A stretch of DNA of 64,000 nucleotides from Clostridium tunisiense TJ (GCF_000300195.1 NZ_AMQH01000005.1:186001-250000), one strand, 5' to 3'; counted from the first letter of the stretch, positions 23,323 to 33,244 are shown. Numbers and translations: made by a program. The notes: generated from the sequence alone by a model not told the origin.

Positions 23323-25092
23323 CTAAATTAAATTGTAACGTTTTAGCAACTCAGGAATAACTGTTTTAGATGCCATTTGCATAACTCTTCCATCAAGTAA
23401 GCTAGGTGGTATTGGAAGGTGTAGGTCAGTAAGTTTTTTACCATCTAACATTTTTGAAGTAGAGTCTAATAGTACTCTAATATCGTAACAAGAACCAAAT
23501 ACTTCTGGTACTCCACGGTCTACATCAAGTAGGGTATAGACAGCTTCCATTGCTGTCCTTACAGAATACTCTGTTGTAAATACTGTATCACGTACTGTAT
23601 CAGCAAATTGACCTATAAAGGCAAAGTTTACACTTCCCTCAGGAACAACCTTAGGTCTGTCACCTTTAGCTCTTGGCATGAAGAATGCAGTTATATATGG
23701 CATCATACATGGAATGCAATGAGCTGATTTTGTTGCTAGTTCATGGATTTCAGCTTCAGGTACTCCTAAATGATATAACCATTCTTCTGTAATTTCTATT
23801 CCTGTACATTCTCTCATTGGTTTCTTAATATAGTTACCAGGAACATCTACAAATAATCCATATACCCAAACTACAAGTTGATCCTTAGGTTGGCTTTTAA
23901 AGTGTGGTTGACGATTTAAAGTATAACTCATTAACCAATTTGAATCTTTAACAGTTATTATACCACCAGTAACAACTTTTCCACTGAAAGGATCTCTCTT
24001 ACAGATTTTTTCTATATATGGTGGGATTTTTTCATCTAAGGTAGTAACTGTTGCTGATTCCCAAGTGGTTGCTTGTTTATTTCCACAGAATTTATCAGGT
24101 TGACCAAAGGCTGGATCTTGATTAGAAATATTTTTCCAAAGTTCCCAGCAGCCGCCAACAGAATCATTAAATATTGGAGCATTATTGTCATCACCTAGTG
24201 TAGAATTTTCTGTACAGCTTCCATTTGTAATAAATACTAAATCATCCTCTAAAAGATCAATATAGTCTTCTTTTCCACCATGCTCACAAATTATTTTAGT
24301 TGCAACCTTTTTACTATTATTTATATCAAAAATAACATTGGTTACTTTAGTATCATATTGGAAATGAACACCGTGTTCTTCAAGGTATTTTATCATTGGA
24401 AGAATTAAGGATTCATATTGATTGTATTTAGTAAACTTCAGTGCTGAAAAGTCAGGAAGTCCTCCAATATGATGAATAAATCTTTGGATATAAAGCTTCA
24501 TTTCTAAAGCACTATGCCAATCCTCGAAAGCAAACATTGTTCTCCAATATAACCAGAAGTTAGAAGCGAAAAACTCCTCTGTAAATACATCAGTAATCTT
24601 TTTATCATATAAGTCCTCATCACGACTCATGAATAAGCTTACTATCTCCATCGAAGCTTTTGGAGTTAAAGTGAATTTGCCATCAGTATGAGCATCTTCA
24701 CCTCTATTTACAGTAGCTCTCATAAGTGAGTAGTTTGGATCTTTCTTATTTAGCCAGTAAAATTCATCAAGGACTGAAGCATCTTCAGTTTCAAGAGAAG
24801 GGATGGAGCGGAATAAATCCCATAAACATTCAAAATGGTTCTCCATTTCACGTCCCCCTCTGATTATAAACCCTTTTGAAGGGTCATTGATACCATCACA
24901 GGCACCCCCAGCAATGTTAAGCTCTTCTAGGATGTGAATATGTTCACCTTTCATTTGACCATCACGGACTAAAAAACAAGCTGCAGCTAGTGATGCAAGT
25001 CCTGAACCAACAAGATATGCTGATTTTTTATCTACATTAGCTGGTTTTTGTGGACGAGCAAATGCCTCATAATTTCCATTACTATAATACAT
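23323..25092 (-). CDS. ohyA: Oleate hydratase (FAD-binding fatty acid hydratase)
   Basis: This 589-residue FAD-dependent enzyme of the myosin-cross-reactive-antigen family adds water to the cis-9 double bond of unsaturated fatty acids, giving 10-hydroxy acids. The FAD Rossmann motif [17 protein letters not shown] lies near residue 28 with its partner [28 protein letters not shown] (near residue 78) holds the conserved active-site Glu. [20 protein letters not shown] and the C-terminal [20 protein letters not shown] are family blocks. Length is normal. A TetR-type regulator gene lies 148 bp upstream on the same strand, so control by free fatty acids is plausible. The role is detoxification of host or environmental oleate/linoleate. 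Confidence 0.93.
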   Translation of the reverse strand: MYYSNGNYEAFARPQKPANVDKKSAYLVGSGLASLAAACFLVRDGQMKGEHIHILEELNIAGGACDGINDPSKGFIIRGGREMENHFECLWDLFRSIPSLETEDASVLDEFYWLNKKDPNYSLMRATVNRGEDAHTDGKFTLTPKASMEIVSLFMSRDEDLYDKKITDVFTEEFFASNFWLYWRTMFAFEDWHSALEMKLYIQRFIHHIGGLPDFSALKFTKYNQYESLILPMIKYLEEHGVHFQYDTKVTNVIFDINNSKKVATKIICEHGGKEDYIDLLEDDLVFITNGSCTENSTLGDDNNAPIFNDSVGGCWELWKNISNQDPAFGQPDKFCGNKQATTWESATVTTLDEKIPPYIEKICKRDPFSGKVVTGGIITVKDSNWLMSYTLNRQPHFKSQPKDQLVVWVYGLFVDVPGNYIKKPMRECTGIEITEEWLYHLGVPEAEIHELATKSAHCIPCMMPYITAFFMPRAKGDRPKVVPEGSVNFAFIGQFADTVRDTVFTTEYSVRTAMEAVYTLLDVDRGVPEVFGSCYDIRVLLDSTSKMLDGKKLTDLHLPIPPSLLDGRVMQMASKTVIPELLKRYNLI

Positions 25093-25240
25093 TATAAATA
25101 CCCCCTAAGTTTTATATTTACTTCATGTATATATAATAGAAATTTTTAGAGGCAGGAGCAATAGACAATACCAGGGCCTTGTTCAGAGTTTTGGCATAAA
25201 GTCGATATTGTAAAAACTTTATACACAAGACACTGTTTGT

Positions 25241-25807
25241 CTAAATATTAGTATGAGCTTTGAAGTTTTCAAGAGATTTCATAATATCCCCATGAGTTAC
25301 AATGCTTACTCGTTCAATGATAGTAGAAGGATTTTCCTTCATCCCCCTACCAATCCATTCAAGCATGAGCCCTACAAAAGCATACTTATAAAAATCAGCA
25401 ATAAATGCTTTATCTTCTTCTCTTACATTCATCCCGACTGCTTTTTCTTCAATAACTCCAATTAAAAGATTATAAGTCTCATTATAAAGATAATTTTCTA
25501 GGTGCTCTCTGCTAAGGGAATGATAAGTATTTTTTACAAAAGATTTGTTCTCAAGTACATATTTAAAAATATTCATGAACCCCTGTTGCCAGGTGTCGTA
25601 AGTTTTCTTATCACCAAGGGCTTTTGATGCTTCCACGGTGTAAATCCATTCAACAAGGTCATATATATCCTTAAAATGATAATAGAAGGTTTGTCTATTA
25701 ACTTCACAGTCCTCAACAATATCAATGACAGTAATTTTATCCATAGATTTCTGGGATAACAATTTTTTTAGCGAGGCAGCCAGCGCCTTTTTAGTTGTTT
25801 GTGCCAT
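25241..25807 (-). CDS. TetR/AcrR family regulator (DhaS-like)
   Basis: A 188-residue repressor. Residues 1-48 are the TetR HTH: TKKALAASLKKLLSQKSMDK, ITVIDIVEDCEVNRQTFYYH, FKDIYDLVEW. The C-terminal helical part (SFVKNTYHSLSREHLENYLY... FIADFYKYAFVGLMLEWIGR) matches the DhaS/TetR_C group. I choose ATG 25807 because GGAGG is 7 nt upstream; ATG 25813 is only 1 nt from it. It precedes the oleate hydratase gene in the same direction and may regulate it in response to fatty acids; this is inference from position. Confidence 0.85.
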   Translation of the reverse strand: MAQTTKKALAASLKKLLSQKSMDKITVIDIVEDCEVNRQTFYYHFKDIYDLVEWIYTVEASKALGDKKTYDTWQQGFMNIFKYVLENKSFVKNTYHSLSREHLENYLYNETYNLLIGVIEEKAVGMNVREEDKAFIADFYKYAFVGLMLEWIGRGMKENPSTIIERVSIVTHGDIMKSLENFKAHTNI

Positions 25808-26445
25808 AAGCATTCCTCCATTTTAGGTTGAATAAGTTAAAATTCATTATATTATACGTAAAAGTTATTTCTACCTTTAAGGATTTTGTAGAAGTTATTT
25901 TTCATAAAGAAACGGATAAGCTTAAATATAGTACCCAATATTTATATATTTATCATAGAAATAGTCCTTGAGTAATCAACAATAGATTATATAGTTTGAG
26001 TTTGTTTATATATATTATATAGTTTTTGCAAATTTCTAGCCACATAATTGAAGACTGGCCCTTTTAATATCATTTATTTTCAATAGTAATATCCATATAG
26101 AATAATAAAACACTAGACACATTTTGTGCGGATAAATCTAAGGTTTTGCATGTGTAATCTCTTTATATTTAATAATATACTTTTAAAAAATTCCCCTGAT
26201 TAATTAACAGAATTTAGATTAAACTTAATAGCGTTTTAAGGTTATTTAAAAATGTTACTTATAAACATTATACTCTACTATAGGTATATTCAATTGATAA
26301 AATTTATCTATCCTAAATCATTATTAGACTGCCTTAAGTTCAGGGGATACAATAGGAGTAATTATGTTTTAATTTATATATTTAGCATGGTTATGAAATC
26401 TTCTTAAGTATATGCTATGAAGTAAATTTAGTAGGGAGGGGTTTG
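25808..26445. other. Long AT-rich divergent intergenic region
   Basis: These 638 bp lie between the TetR gene (minus) and the methyltransferase operon (plus). I looked for a cobalamin or SAM riboswitch ahead of the corrinoid operon and saw no recognisable conserved box. Several AT-rich -10-like hexamers occur but none can be singled out. There is no credible frame. Confidence 0.45.
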
Positions 26446-27387
26446 ATGAGTATAAATATAAATATTATTTCAGGGTTTTTAGGCTGTGGAAAGACAACAT
26501 TTTTAAATAAGGTAATTCCAATTATGCAAGGAAAAAATGCTTTAATTGAAAATGAGTTTGGTAATATTGGCATTGATGGAGATTTAATAAATCACAGCCT
26601 TCCAATAAAAGAGATTTATTCTGGATGTATCTGTTGTACAGTGGCAGGAAATTTTAAAAGGGCCTTTGAAGAGTTAGCCTTAGAATATAAACCAGATAAC
26701 ATATTTATCGAACCTTCTGGTGTAGGCAGTTTATCAGAGATACTAAAGGTTTGCAATAAAGTTTCTTTAAACTCAGCTTTAAATGTAAAGGTTAAGAATG
26801 TAATTACTATTGTAGATGTGAGTGCCTTTAAGGATTACTGCGAGATTTTTGGAAGTTTTTACTTAGACCAAATCGAAAATGCACACATGATTTTTTTAAG
26901 TCATTTAGACAATCTAGTGAATAATGAAATTGAAGATATTATTAAGAGAATAAGTTTAGTAAATCCTAAAGCTACTATTTTTAAAGAACCATGGATTTCC
27001 CTATCAGGGGAAGAAATTATTGAAACAATAAATAGTATGGAATCCTATGAAAATCAGCTAAAGGATAAACCTGCCTTTCTGGCGGCAAATAAGAGGTTCG
27101 AAACTTTTTCTATAGATAAGCTAAGAAACTTTTCAAAAGAAGAAATAGATAAAATATTAATTTCTTTAAATCAAGAGGAATATGGTTTTATTGTTAGAGC
27201 CAAAGGAATTATTCAGCTCACTACAAAAGAGTTAGTTTACTTTGACTATACTCCACACCATTATCATTGGGAGTACTTAAATACTATGAAAACAACAAAA
27301 GTAACTGTAATTGGAACTAACCTACAGAAAAATAAAATATTGAGAAAGTTTGTTAATAAGTTGGAGGGAGTACCATGGGCAAAATAA
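26446..27387 (+). CDS. CobW/COG0523 (G3E) metal-chaperone GTPase
   Basis: A 313-residue GTPase of the COG0523 family. The Walker A is ISGFLGCGKTTFLNK (near residue 8). The family metal site CxCC is present as SGCICCTVAGNF (near residue 62). IFIEPSGVGSLSEI and VDVSAFKDYCEIFGS continue the G domain; the C-terminal region ends in a His-rich stretch (DYTPHHYHWEY). Members deliver zinc, cobalt or iron to client enzymes. It is the first gene of a corrinoid methyltransferase operon and overlaps the next gene by 13 bp. Since UroD-type methyltransferases need zinc, a zinc-delivery role is attractive. ATG 26446 follows GGGAGGGG. Confidence 0.85.
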   Translation: MSININIISGFLGCGKTTFLNKVIPIMQGKNALIENEFGNIGIDGDLINHSLPIKEIYSGCICCTVAGNFKRAFEELALEYKPDNIFIEPSGVGSLSEILKVCNKVSLNSALNVKVKNVITIVDVSAFKDYCEIFGSFYLDQIENAHMIFLSHLDNLVNNEIEDIIKRISLVNPKATIFKEPWISLSGEEIIETINSMESYENQLKDKPAFLAANKRFETFSIDKLRNFSKEEIDKILISLNQEEYGFIVRAKGIIQLTTKELVYFDYTPHHYHWEYLNTMKTTKVTVIGTNLQKNKILRKFVNKLEGVPWAK

Positions 27388-28244
27388 TTGACTATAAATG
27401 TACATATGGTAATGAACAGGGAATTAGTAAAGAAGTTATTGAAAAAACAAGTTTGAAATTTCCTGATGCTTATAAAAACTGGGATAGTATGGTGTTACTT
27501 GCCAAAGAGTTTAAAAATTACTATAAGGCAAACCTTTGTGAATTACCCTTTTGTCATACTGTAGAAGGTGAGGCACTTGGTGGGAAGGTTAATCTTGGAG
27601 ATGAGAACATAGGACCAAGAGCAAAGGAGTATATTTGTACAACTACAGAAGAACTGTTGGCTTTGCCAAAAATTGATTTTTCAACAGGAAGAATTTCAGA
27701 AGTATTAAAGGCCTGTAAATCATTAAGAGAACAAGGAGAAAATGTAGTTTTAAATGTTTCAGGCCCTTTTACAATTATGAATGTTTTAATTGAACCAACA
27801 GTTGTTTTTAAAACCTTCAGGAAGAATCCAGAGTTAATTAGGGAAGTTTTTGATAAATTTCAACATGAAATAATTGGATTTATACAAGAAGCGCAAAAAT
27901 CAGGTGTAAACATCATCAGCTATGCTGATTCTTCAGGAGGGTTAAATATCCTTGGACCTAAATTTGCAGAACAAGTAGTAGAAATGTTTACTTATCCTTT
28001 ATTAAAAAGAATAGATAAAATTATAGATAAAGAAATGGTAGTAGTACTTTGTCCAAAAACTACTTTTGCCTTACTAGGGACAGATAAAGCTATATGGAAG
28101 GATGTTTCCATAGGAGCACCTACAAATTATGAGGAAGGATGCATAAAGGCTATTGGCTTAGCAAAATTTATTGGTCAAACATGCATGAAGAATAAGGAGT
28201 TTCAGTTAAAAGAGGGAATTATTAAAGCTATCCAATTGCTTTAA
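27375..28244 (+). CDS. UroD-fold methyltransferase-like protein lacking the zinc motif
   Basis: A 289-residue protein of the uroporphyrinogen decarboxylase/MtaA superfamily. GEALGGKVNLGDENIGPRAK (near residue 67) and NVSGPFTIMNVLIEP match the fold, as does the ISYADSSGGLNILGPKFAEQ strand. Relatives have HxC at the end of the next strand for zinc, but here it reads VVVLCPKTTF without His. The protein is about 50 residues shorter than its neighbours. Methyl transfer by the usual zinc-thiolate mechanism is therefore doubtful; it could be a scaffold, a CobW client or a substrate-binding subunit. It overlaps the CobW gene by 13 bp, so the two are tightly coupled. Confidence 0.75.
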   Translation: MGKIIDYKCTYGNEQGISKEVIEKTSLKFPDAYKNWDSMVLLAKEFKNYYKANLCELPFCHTVEGEALGGKVNLGDENIGPRAKEYICTTTEELLALPKIDFSTGRISEVLKACKSLREQGENVVLNVSGPFTIMNVLIEPTVVFKTFRKNPELIREVFDKFQHEIIGFIQEAQKSGVNIISYADSSGGLNILGPKFAEQVVEMFTYPLLKRIDKIIDKEMVVVLCPKTTFALLGTDKAIWKDVSIGAPTNYEEGCIKAIGLAKFIGQTCMKNKEFQLKEGIIKAIQLL

Positions 28245-28284
28245 ATAAAATAATAGGTCTAAAAAAGAAAAAGGAGATGGTTGT

Positions 28285-29355
28285 ATGCATAAGGATGATA
28301 AAATGACTCCAATTGAAAGGTTAACTGCCTTTATGACAGGAAAACCTATGGACAGAATAATGGCAATGCCTGTAGCTTGCTCTATGTCAGGACTAGCGTT
28401 AGGTATGACCCATAAAGAAAAAAGAAGCAGTGCTTTAAATGAAGCTAAAGCACAAATGGCTTGTTATGAAAGGTTTGGAAATGATTTATTAGTAGTTGAG
28501 TATGGATTACATGGTGTTGGTATGGCACTAGGAAGTAATATGAATGATCCAGAGAATGATGTGCCAGCCATTATAAAATATGTTTTAGAAGACCTGAATG
28601 ATGTAGATAAGCTTGATATATCAAAGTTAGAACTGAAAAATGATAAAGCCTTTCAATTACATATTGAGGCTGCAGAAATATTAATTGAAAAATTAGGAAA
28701 AGAAGTTCCAACAGGAGTTTTGATATCGGGACCTTTTACTGCAGCGGCAAGTATTTATAAAACTGAAAATCTTTTAAGAGCAACTAGAAAAAATCCAGAG
28801 AAGGTGCATGAGTTAGTTAAGTTCTGTACAGAAGCATTAAAGATGATATATAGAGAATTTATAAAACGTGGAGCCCTTATATTACTTTGTGATCCAATTG
28901 CATCTGGAACAATTTTAAATAGAAAACAATATTTAGAATTTGTACTACCTTACACTATAGATTTAATGAAGGATATTCATGAGGCAAAAGGCATGGTTTG
29001 TTACCATATTTGTGGAGATACCACATCAATAGTAGGGGATATGGTAAAATCAGGCTGCGATATGTTGAGTATAGATAATAGAGTTGATTTAGAGTATACA
29101 AAACAAGTGGTTGGTGATAAGGTTCCTATTCTTGGAAATGTAGACCCAGTGGAGGTTTTAATTTTAGGAAGCACTGAAGAGGTAGATTTAGCAGTAAAAA
29201 CTTGTTTGCAAAAGGCTTATGACAGTCCTTGTGGCTATATTTTAGCATCAGGCTGTGACCTTTCAGGAAGTGTTCCTTTAGAGAATATTGATCAATTTAT
29301 GGCCTCAGCTAGAAAATATGGAAAGTGGCCAGTAGATCCCAAAAATTTCATGTAA
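28285..29355 (+). CDS. MtaA/UroD-family corrinoid methyltransferase
   Basis: A 356-residue UroD-fold enzyme, either a substrate:corrinoid methyltransferase or the second methyltransferase of a corrinoid system. It has TPIERLTAFMTGKPMDRIMA at the N-terminus, GVLISGPFTAAASIYKTENL in the core, and the zinc ligands as YHICGDT (near residue 235) and LASGCDLSG (near 332), the H-x-C-xn-C pattern of MtaA/MtbA. It starts at ATG 28285 after AAGGAG and is followed by the corrinoid protein gene. The methyl donor cannot be inferred; MtaB- and MttB-type genes are absent. Confidence 0.85.
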   Translation: MHKDDKMTPIERLTAFMTGKPMDRIMAMPVACSMSGLALGMTHKEKRSSALNEAKAQMACYERFGNDLLVVEYGLHGVGMALGSNMNDPENDVPAIIKYVLEDLNDVDKLDISKLELKNDKAFQLHIEAAEILIEKLGKEVPTGVLISGPFTAAASIYKTENLLRATRKNPEKVHELVKFCTEALKMIYREFIKRGALILLCDPIASGTILNRKQYLEFVLPYTIDLMKDIHEAKGMVCYHICGDTTSIVGDMVKSGCDMLSIDNRVDLEYTKQVVGDKVPILGNVDPVEVLILGSTEEVDLAVKTCLQKAYDSPCGYILASGCDLSGSVPLENIDQFMASARKYGKWPVDPKNFM

Positions 29356-29405
29356 AAGTGTAAAATATAAGCTTTAAAATTATTTATTTAAATGGAGGGT
29401 AAGTA

Positions 29406-30062
29406 ATGACAACATCAAAAGAACAGTTACTAAAAAGATTATCAGATGGTGTAGTAGAAATGGAAGAAGAGGAGGTAATAGAAGCTTGCGGGGAATACCT
29501 AGAGGCAAAATATCCAGCCTTTGATGGTATTATGGAAGGACTTGTAGATGGCATGAACCGTGCAAGCCAATTATATGAAGATGAGGAGTATTTTGTAACG
29601 GATGTATTACTATGCTCAGATGCAATGTATGAAGGGCTATCTATATTAAGACCACATCTTCCCAAGGAAGAAGAAGGAAACAGCAAGCCCAAGGCAGTAA
29701 TTGGAGTTGTAGAAGGAGATACTCATGACATTGGAAAGAACCTAGTAAAAATCATGTTAGAAACTGCTGGTTTTGACATGATTGATTTAGGAAGGGATGT
29801 TTCACTTCAAAGTTTTGTAGATAAAGCTAAAGAAGTTAATGCCTCTCTTGTGTGTATGTCAACCTTAATGACAACAACTATGGCAGGTATGGGTAAGGTT
29901 ATTGAATTATTAAAGGAAGCAGGAATTAGAGAAGAAGTTAAAGTGATTATAGGTGGGGGACCAATTTCACAAAAATTTGCAGATACTATAGGTGCAGATG
30001 GGTATTCGTCCAATGCAGTGGAGGCAGTAAAGCTTGCAAAAAAATTACTGAATATAGCTTAA
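29406..30062 (+). CDS. Corrinoid (B12-binding) methyl-carrier protein
   Basis: A 218-residue two-domain corrinoid protein like MtaC/MtbC/MttC. Residues 1-90 are the helical cap (EEEVIEACGEYLEAKYPAFD, DEEYFVTDVLLCSDAMYEGL). Residues 95-215 are the Rossmann B12 domain with GVVEGDTHDIGKNLVKIM, whose DxHDxG supplies the cobalt-ligating His. STLMTTTMAGM and IIGGGPISQKFADTIGADGY complete the site. It carries the methyl group between the two UroD-type methyltransferases that flank it and is reactivated by the activase at 31168. It is about 60% similar by eye to the protein at 44655. Confidence 0.93.
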   Translation: MTTSKEQLLKRLSDGVVEMEEEEVIEACGEYLEAKYPAFDGIMEGLVDGMNRASQLYEDEEYFVTDVLLCSDAMYEGLSILRPHLPKEEEGNSKPKAVIGVVEGDTHDIGKNLVKIMLETAGFDMIDLGRDVSLQSFVDKAKEVNASLVCMSTLMTTTMAGMGKVIELLKEAGIREEVKVIIGGGPISQKFADTIGADGYSSNAVEAVKLAKKLLNIA

Positions 30063-30144
30063 AGGGTTGTAGATTGAACCTATAATGCTAAACTATGATG
30101 AAGGAAAAGCACAGCTTAATATAACTTAGAAAGAAGGATGTATT

Positions 30145-31164
30145 ATGATATCGCCAAGAGAACGATTAAATAAGGTTTTCAACAAAGAACAAGTTGATAG
30201 GCTGCCTTGTATTTGTCCTGGAGGCATGATGAATATGGTTACAACTGAAGTAATCGAGGAACTTGGAATAGATTTTTCAAAGGCTCACAGTAATCCGCAA
30301 ATCATGGCTGATTTAGCTACTGCAGTATACGAAAAGGGTTGTTTTGAAAATTATGGAGTTCCTTTTTGCATGACCATAGAGGCAGAGGAGTTTGGAGCAG
30401 CAGTGAATATGGGAACAAACATATATGAACCTCATGTAGTGGAGTATGCAATAGCTTCAGTAAAGGAATACAACAAACTTCCGGAAATTAATTTTGAAGA
30501 AGGAAGAGCTAAAGTAGTTATTGATGCAATTAAATTATTAAAGTCAAAGGATAGCAATGTTCCTATTATAGGAAACTTAACAGGACCAATAAGTACTGCT
30601 AGTTCAGTTATGGAGCCAGTAGTATTCTATAAAGAGCTTAGAAAAAGCAATGCAGAAGCTCATAAATATCTTGATTTTGTTACAGAACAATTAATTTCCT
30701 TTGCAAAAAAGCAAATAGAAGCGGGCGCAGATATAATTGCTATTTCTGATCCAAGTGGAACTGGTGAAATTTTAGGACCAAAGTTTTTTGATGAATTTGC
30801 AGTGAAATACCTTAATAAGCTTGTTGATAGTATACAAGAGGAAAAGGTGAAAACTATTGTGCACATATGTGGACAAATGAAGAGTGTTTATAAAGAAGTG
30901 GATAAAATTAAAAGTGATGTGCTAAGCTTCGACTCTATTGTTAGCATAAGTGAAGCAAGAAAAAATCTAGGGGATAGGTTGCTAATGGGTAATGTAAGCA
31001 CCTATGCAATCGAATTTGGAGAGCCAAATAAGGTTTCTGAGTTAACCCAAAAATGTGTTAGAGATGGAGTAAATATAATATCACCTGCCTGTGGTCTTGG
31101 AATGAAATCTCCCTTAACAAATGTTAAAGCAATGCTTGAGAGTTTAAAAAAGGAGATGCTATAA
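30145..31164 (+). CDS. MtaA/UroD-family methyltransferase
   Basis: A 339-residue UroD-fold methyltransferase. SPRERLNKVFNKEQVDRLPC starts the fold. NLTGPISTASSVMEPVVFYK and ISDPSGTGEILGPKFFDEFA are core strands. The zinc ligands are IVHICGQMK (near residue 241) and ISPACGLGMKSP (near 313). With the 28285 gene it brackets the corrinoid protein, which suggests one methylates the corrinoid and the other demethylates it, to a thiol or another acceptor. Its stop is 3 bp before the activase start, so co-translation is likely. Confidence 0.85.
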   Translation: MISPRERLNKVFNKEQVDRLPCICPGGMMNMVTTEVIEELGIDFSKAHSNPQIMADLATAVYEKGCFENYGVPFCMTIEAEEFGAAVNMGTNIYEPHVVEYAIASVKEYNKLPEINFEEGRAKVVIDAIKLLKSKDSNVPIIGNLTGPISTASSVMEPVVFYKELRKSNAEAHKYLDFVTEQLISFAKKQIEAGADIIAISDPSGTGEILGPKFFDEFAVKYLNKLVDSIQEEKVKTIVHICGQMKSVYKEVDKIKSDVLSFDSIVSISEARKNLGDRLLMGNVSTYAIEFGEPNKVSELTQKCVRDGVNIISPACGLGMKSPLTNVKAMLESLKKEML

Positions 31165-31167
31165 TCA

Positions 31168-32964
31168 ATGGCTAAGATTTTTATTAAACAGCTAGGTAAA
31201 ACCTTTGAATACACGCAAAAGAAAAACTTGCTACAGCTTTTATTAGAAAATGAAATTTTTGTGGATAATCCTTGTAATGGAAAAGGTTCCTGTGGAAAAT
31301 GTAAAGTTAGACTAGTGGAAGGAAACCTTTCAGAACTTTCATCAACAGAAAGAAAGTTATTAAAAAAAGATGAAATAGAAGCAGGCATAAGGCTGTCTTG
31401 TTTAGTAGTACCAGAAGGAGATATTACAATAGAACTTCTGCAAAAGGAAAGAAAGCATAAAATACTTACCACTGGTTACATGCCTAAATTTCAGTTTAAA
31501 CCAGGAATTTGCAAAAAAAGCTTTCATATAGAAAATCCTACTTTGGAAAACCAAAGTCCTTTTGAAGATTCTTTATGTCAGGTTCTTGGGACTAAAAAGG
31601 TTAATTGGCAGTTACTTAGAGACTATGAAAGTAGCTACGGAACTGTAACTGGAGTATTTAATCACTGTGAATTAATTGCTCTTGAACCAGGGGATACTAC
31701 TGAACTTGTATATGGGATTGCCATTGACATTGGAACCACAACAGTGGTAGCAGCTTTAATAGATATGAACAATGGTGAGGAGCTAGCTACTGCTTCAACA
31801 ATTAATCCACAAAAGAAGTTTGGGTTAGATGTATTAACTAGAATAACCTATGAATTGGAACATGCAGAAGGGGCTAAAGAAGATTTACAGAAAACTATAG
31901 TAGAGGCTATAAATGAATTGATAGAAGAGGTATGCAGTGAAGCAAAAGTAAGAAAAGAAAATATTTATGAAATTTCAGTAGCTGCAAACTGTACTATGAT
32001 GCATTTTCTATTAGGTATTGATGCAACCTCAATTGGAAAGTCTCCCTATGCTCCAGTATTTGTAAAGGCAAAAAATATACAGGCAAAGGATCTTGGCATT
32101 AAAGCTGCAAAGGGGGCATGGGTATATTGCCTTCCTTCTGTATCTTCCTATATTGGAGCAGATATAGTAGCAGGTGCCTATGTTTGTGAATTGCATAAAG
32201 CTAAGGAAAACATACTATTTATAGATATAGGAACTAATGGAGAGATAGTTTTATCTAAGGGAGGAAGTTTGCTTTCCTGTTCCTGTGCAGCTGGACCAGC
32301 CTTAGAAGGAATGAATATAAGTTCAGGAATGAGAGCAGCAGAGGGAGCCATTGAAGATGTAGTAATTACAGAAAAGGGCATAGAACTTAAGGTTATAGGA
32401 GAAGAAGAACCTGTGGGAATATGTGGAAGTGGTATATTAGCTGCAATTAAAGAACTACTTAAAACAGGAATTGTAAAAAAAGATGGGGCATTTATAAAAA
32501 AGGAAAACTTAGAAGAAACTGATTATCGATACCCTATGATCCAATTAAACGGGAAGAAAAGAGAGTTTGTTTTAAAAAGCAATCCAGAACAACTGTTAAT
32601 AACCCAAGGGGATATTAGGCAAGTACAATTAGCTAAAGGAGCTATTTTATCCGGTTTTCATGCCTTATTAAAACAAGCGGACATTGAAATGAAGGAACTA
32701 CATAAGGTGATGATAGCTGGACAGTTTGGAGCTCACCTGCCAGCAGAAAGTCTTGTAGGTACTGGAATTTTACCAGAAGAGGTAAAGGATAAACTAGTAT
32801 ATGTGGGGAATTCCTCAAAGACTGGAGCATATATGGCACTTATGTCCGTTGATGTTAAGAAAGAGATAGAGGACTTAGCAGGTAAAATGGATTATATGGA
32901 GCTTGGAGCCTCAGAGGGCTATGAAAAATTATTTTCACAGTGTCTTATATTTGGAGATAAATAA
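31168..32964 (+). CDS. RACo/RamA-type reductive activase of corrinoid proteins
   Basis: A 598-residue ATP-dependent activase that restores Co(I) after accidental oxidation. The N-terminal [2Fe-2S] ferredoxin domain has NPCNGKGSCGKCKVRL (Cys near 35, 41 and 44) and RLSCLV (near 76). A linker domain follows. The large ASKHA-type ATPase region (DUF4445) has GIAIDIGTTTVVAALIDM (near residue 187), LFIDIGTNGEIVLSKGG and VGICGSGILAAIKELL. It also has MIAGQFGAHLPAESLVGTG near the C-terminus. It is the last gene of the operon and its presence marks the cluster as a working corrinoid methyl-transfer system. A terminator follows at 33054. Confidence 0.93.
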   Translation: MAKIFIKQLGKTFEYTQKKNLLQLLLENEIFVDNPCNGKGSCGKCKVRLVEGNLSELSSTERKLLKKDEIEAGIRLSCLVVPEGDITIELLQKERKHKILTTGYMPKFQFKPGICKKSFHIENPTLENQSPFEDSLCQVLGTKKVNWQLLRDYESSYGTVTGVFNHCELIALEPGDTTELVYGIAIDIGTTTVVAALIDMNNGEELATASTINPQKKFGLDVLTRITYELEHAEGAKEDLQKTIVEAINELIEEVCSEAKVRKENIYEISVAANCTMMHFLLGIDATSIGKSPYAPVFVKAKNIQAKDLGIKAAKGAWVYCLPSVSSYIGADIVAGAYVCELHKAKENILFIDIGTNGEIVLSKGGSLLSCSCAAGPALEGMNISSGMRAAEGAIEDVVITEKGIELKVIGEEEPVGICGSGILAAIKELLKTGIVKKDGAFIKKENLEETDYRYPMIQLNGKKREFVLKSNPEQLLITQGDIRQVQLAKGAILSGFHALLKQADIEMKELHKVMIAGQFGAHLPAESLVGTGILPEEVKDKLVYVGNSSKTGAYMALMSVDVKKEIEDLAGKMDYMELGASEGYEKLFSQCLIFGDK

Positions 32965-33053
32965 AAAAAGCATTGCTTGTCATTATAATTGAAACCAATT
33001 AGGTTTATAAATATACGATGAATTAAAGTGTTTTTATCTATTAATTACAAGAG

Positions 33054-33080
33054 AAGGTTTGGAGAAATCCAAACCTTTTT
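33054..33080 (+). terminator. Terminator of the corrinoid operon
   Basis: A perfect 9-bp stem AAGGTTTGG/CCAAACCTT with a 6-nt loop is followed by TTT. A further dyad, ACCCTATA/TATAGGGT (33119-33152), lies downstream and may serve the converging response-regulator gene. Confidence 0.8.
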
Positions 33081-33244
33081 CGTACACATTGAAAATAACT
33101 CTCATAAAGTGGAAGTTCACCCTATAATCTTAATTGAATCTTTGACTATAGGGTAAGTTTTAATTCATTATAATATATTAACATACTATAGATTTACTTA
33201 CTTCATTAACTAAGTTAGAGTTCTAATTTTAGTGAAGAAACTAT

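Noticed and set aside
25808..26445. Cobalamin riboswitch ahead of the corrinoid operon
   Set aside because: No B12-box-like conserved segment or matching stem pattern could be found by eye. A covariance-model search would settle it.
31002..31472. Minus-strand frame across the methyltransferase/activase junction
   Set aside because: Antisense shadow; the plus-strand genes have clear family motifs throughout.
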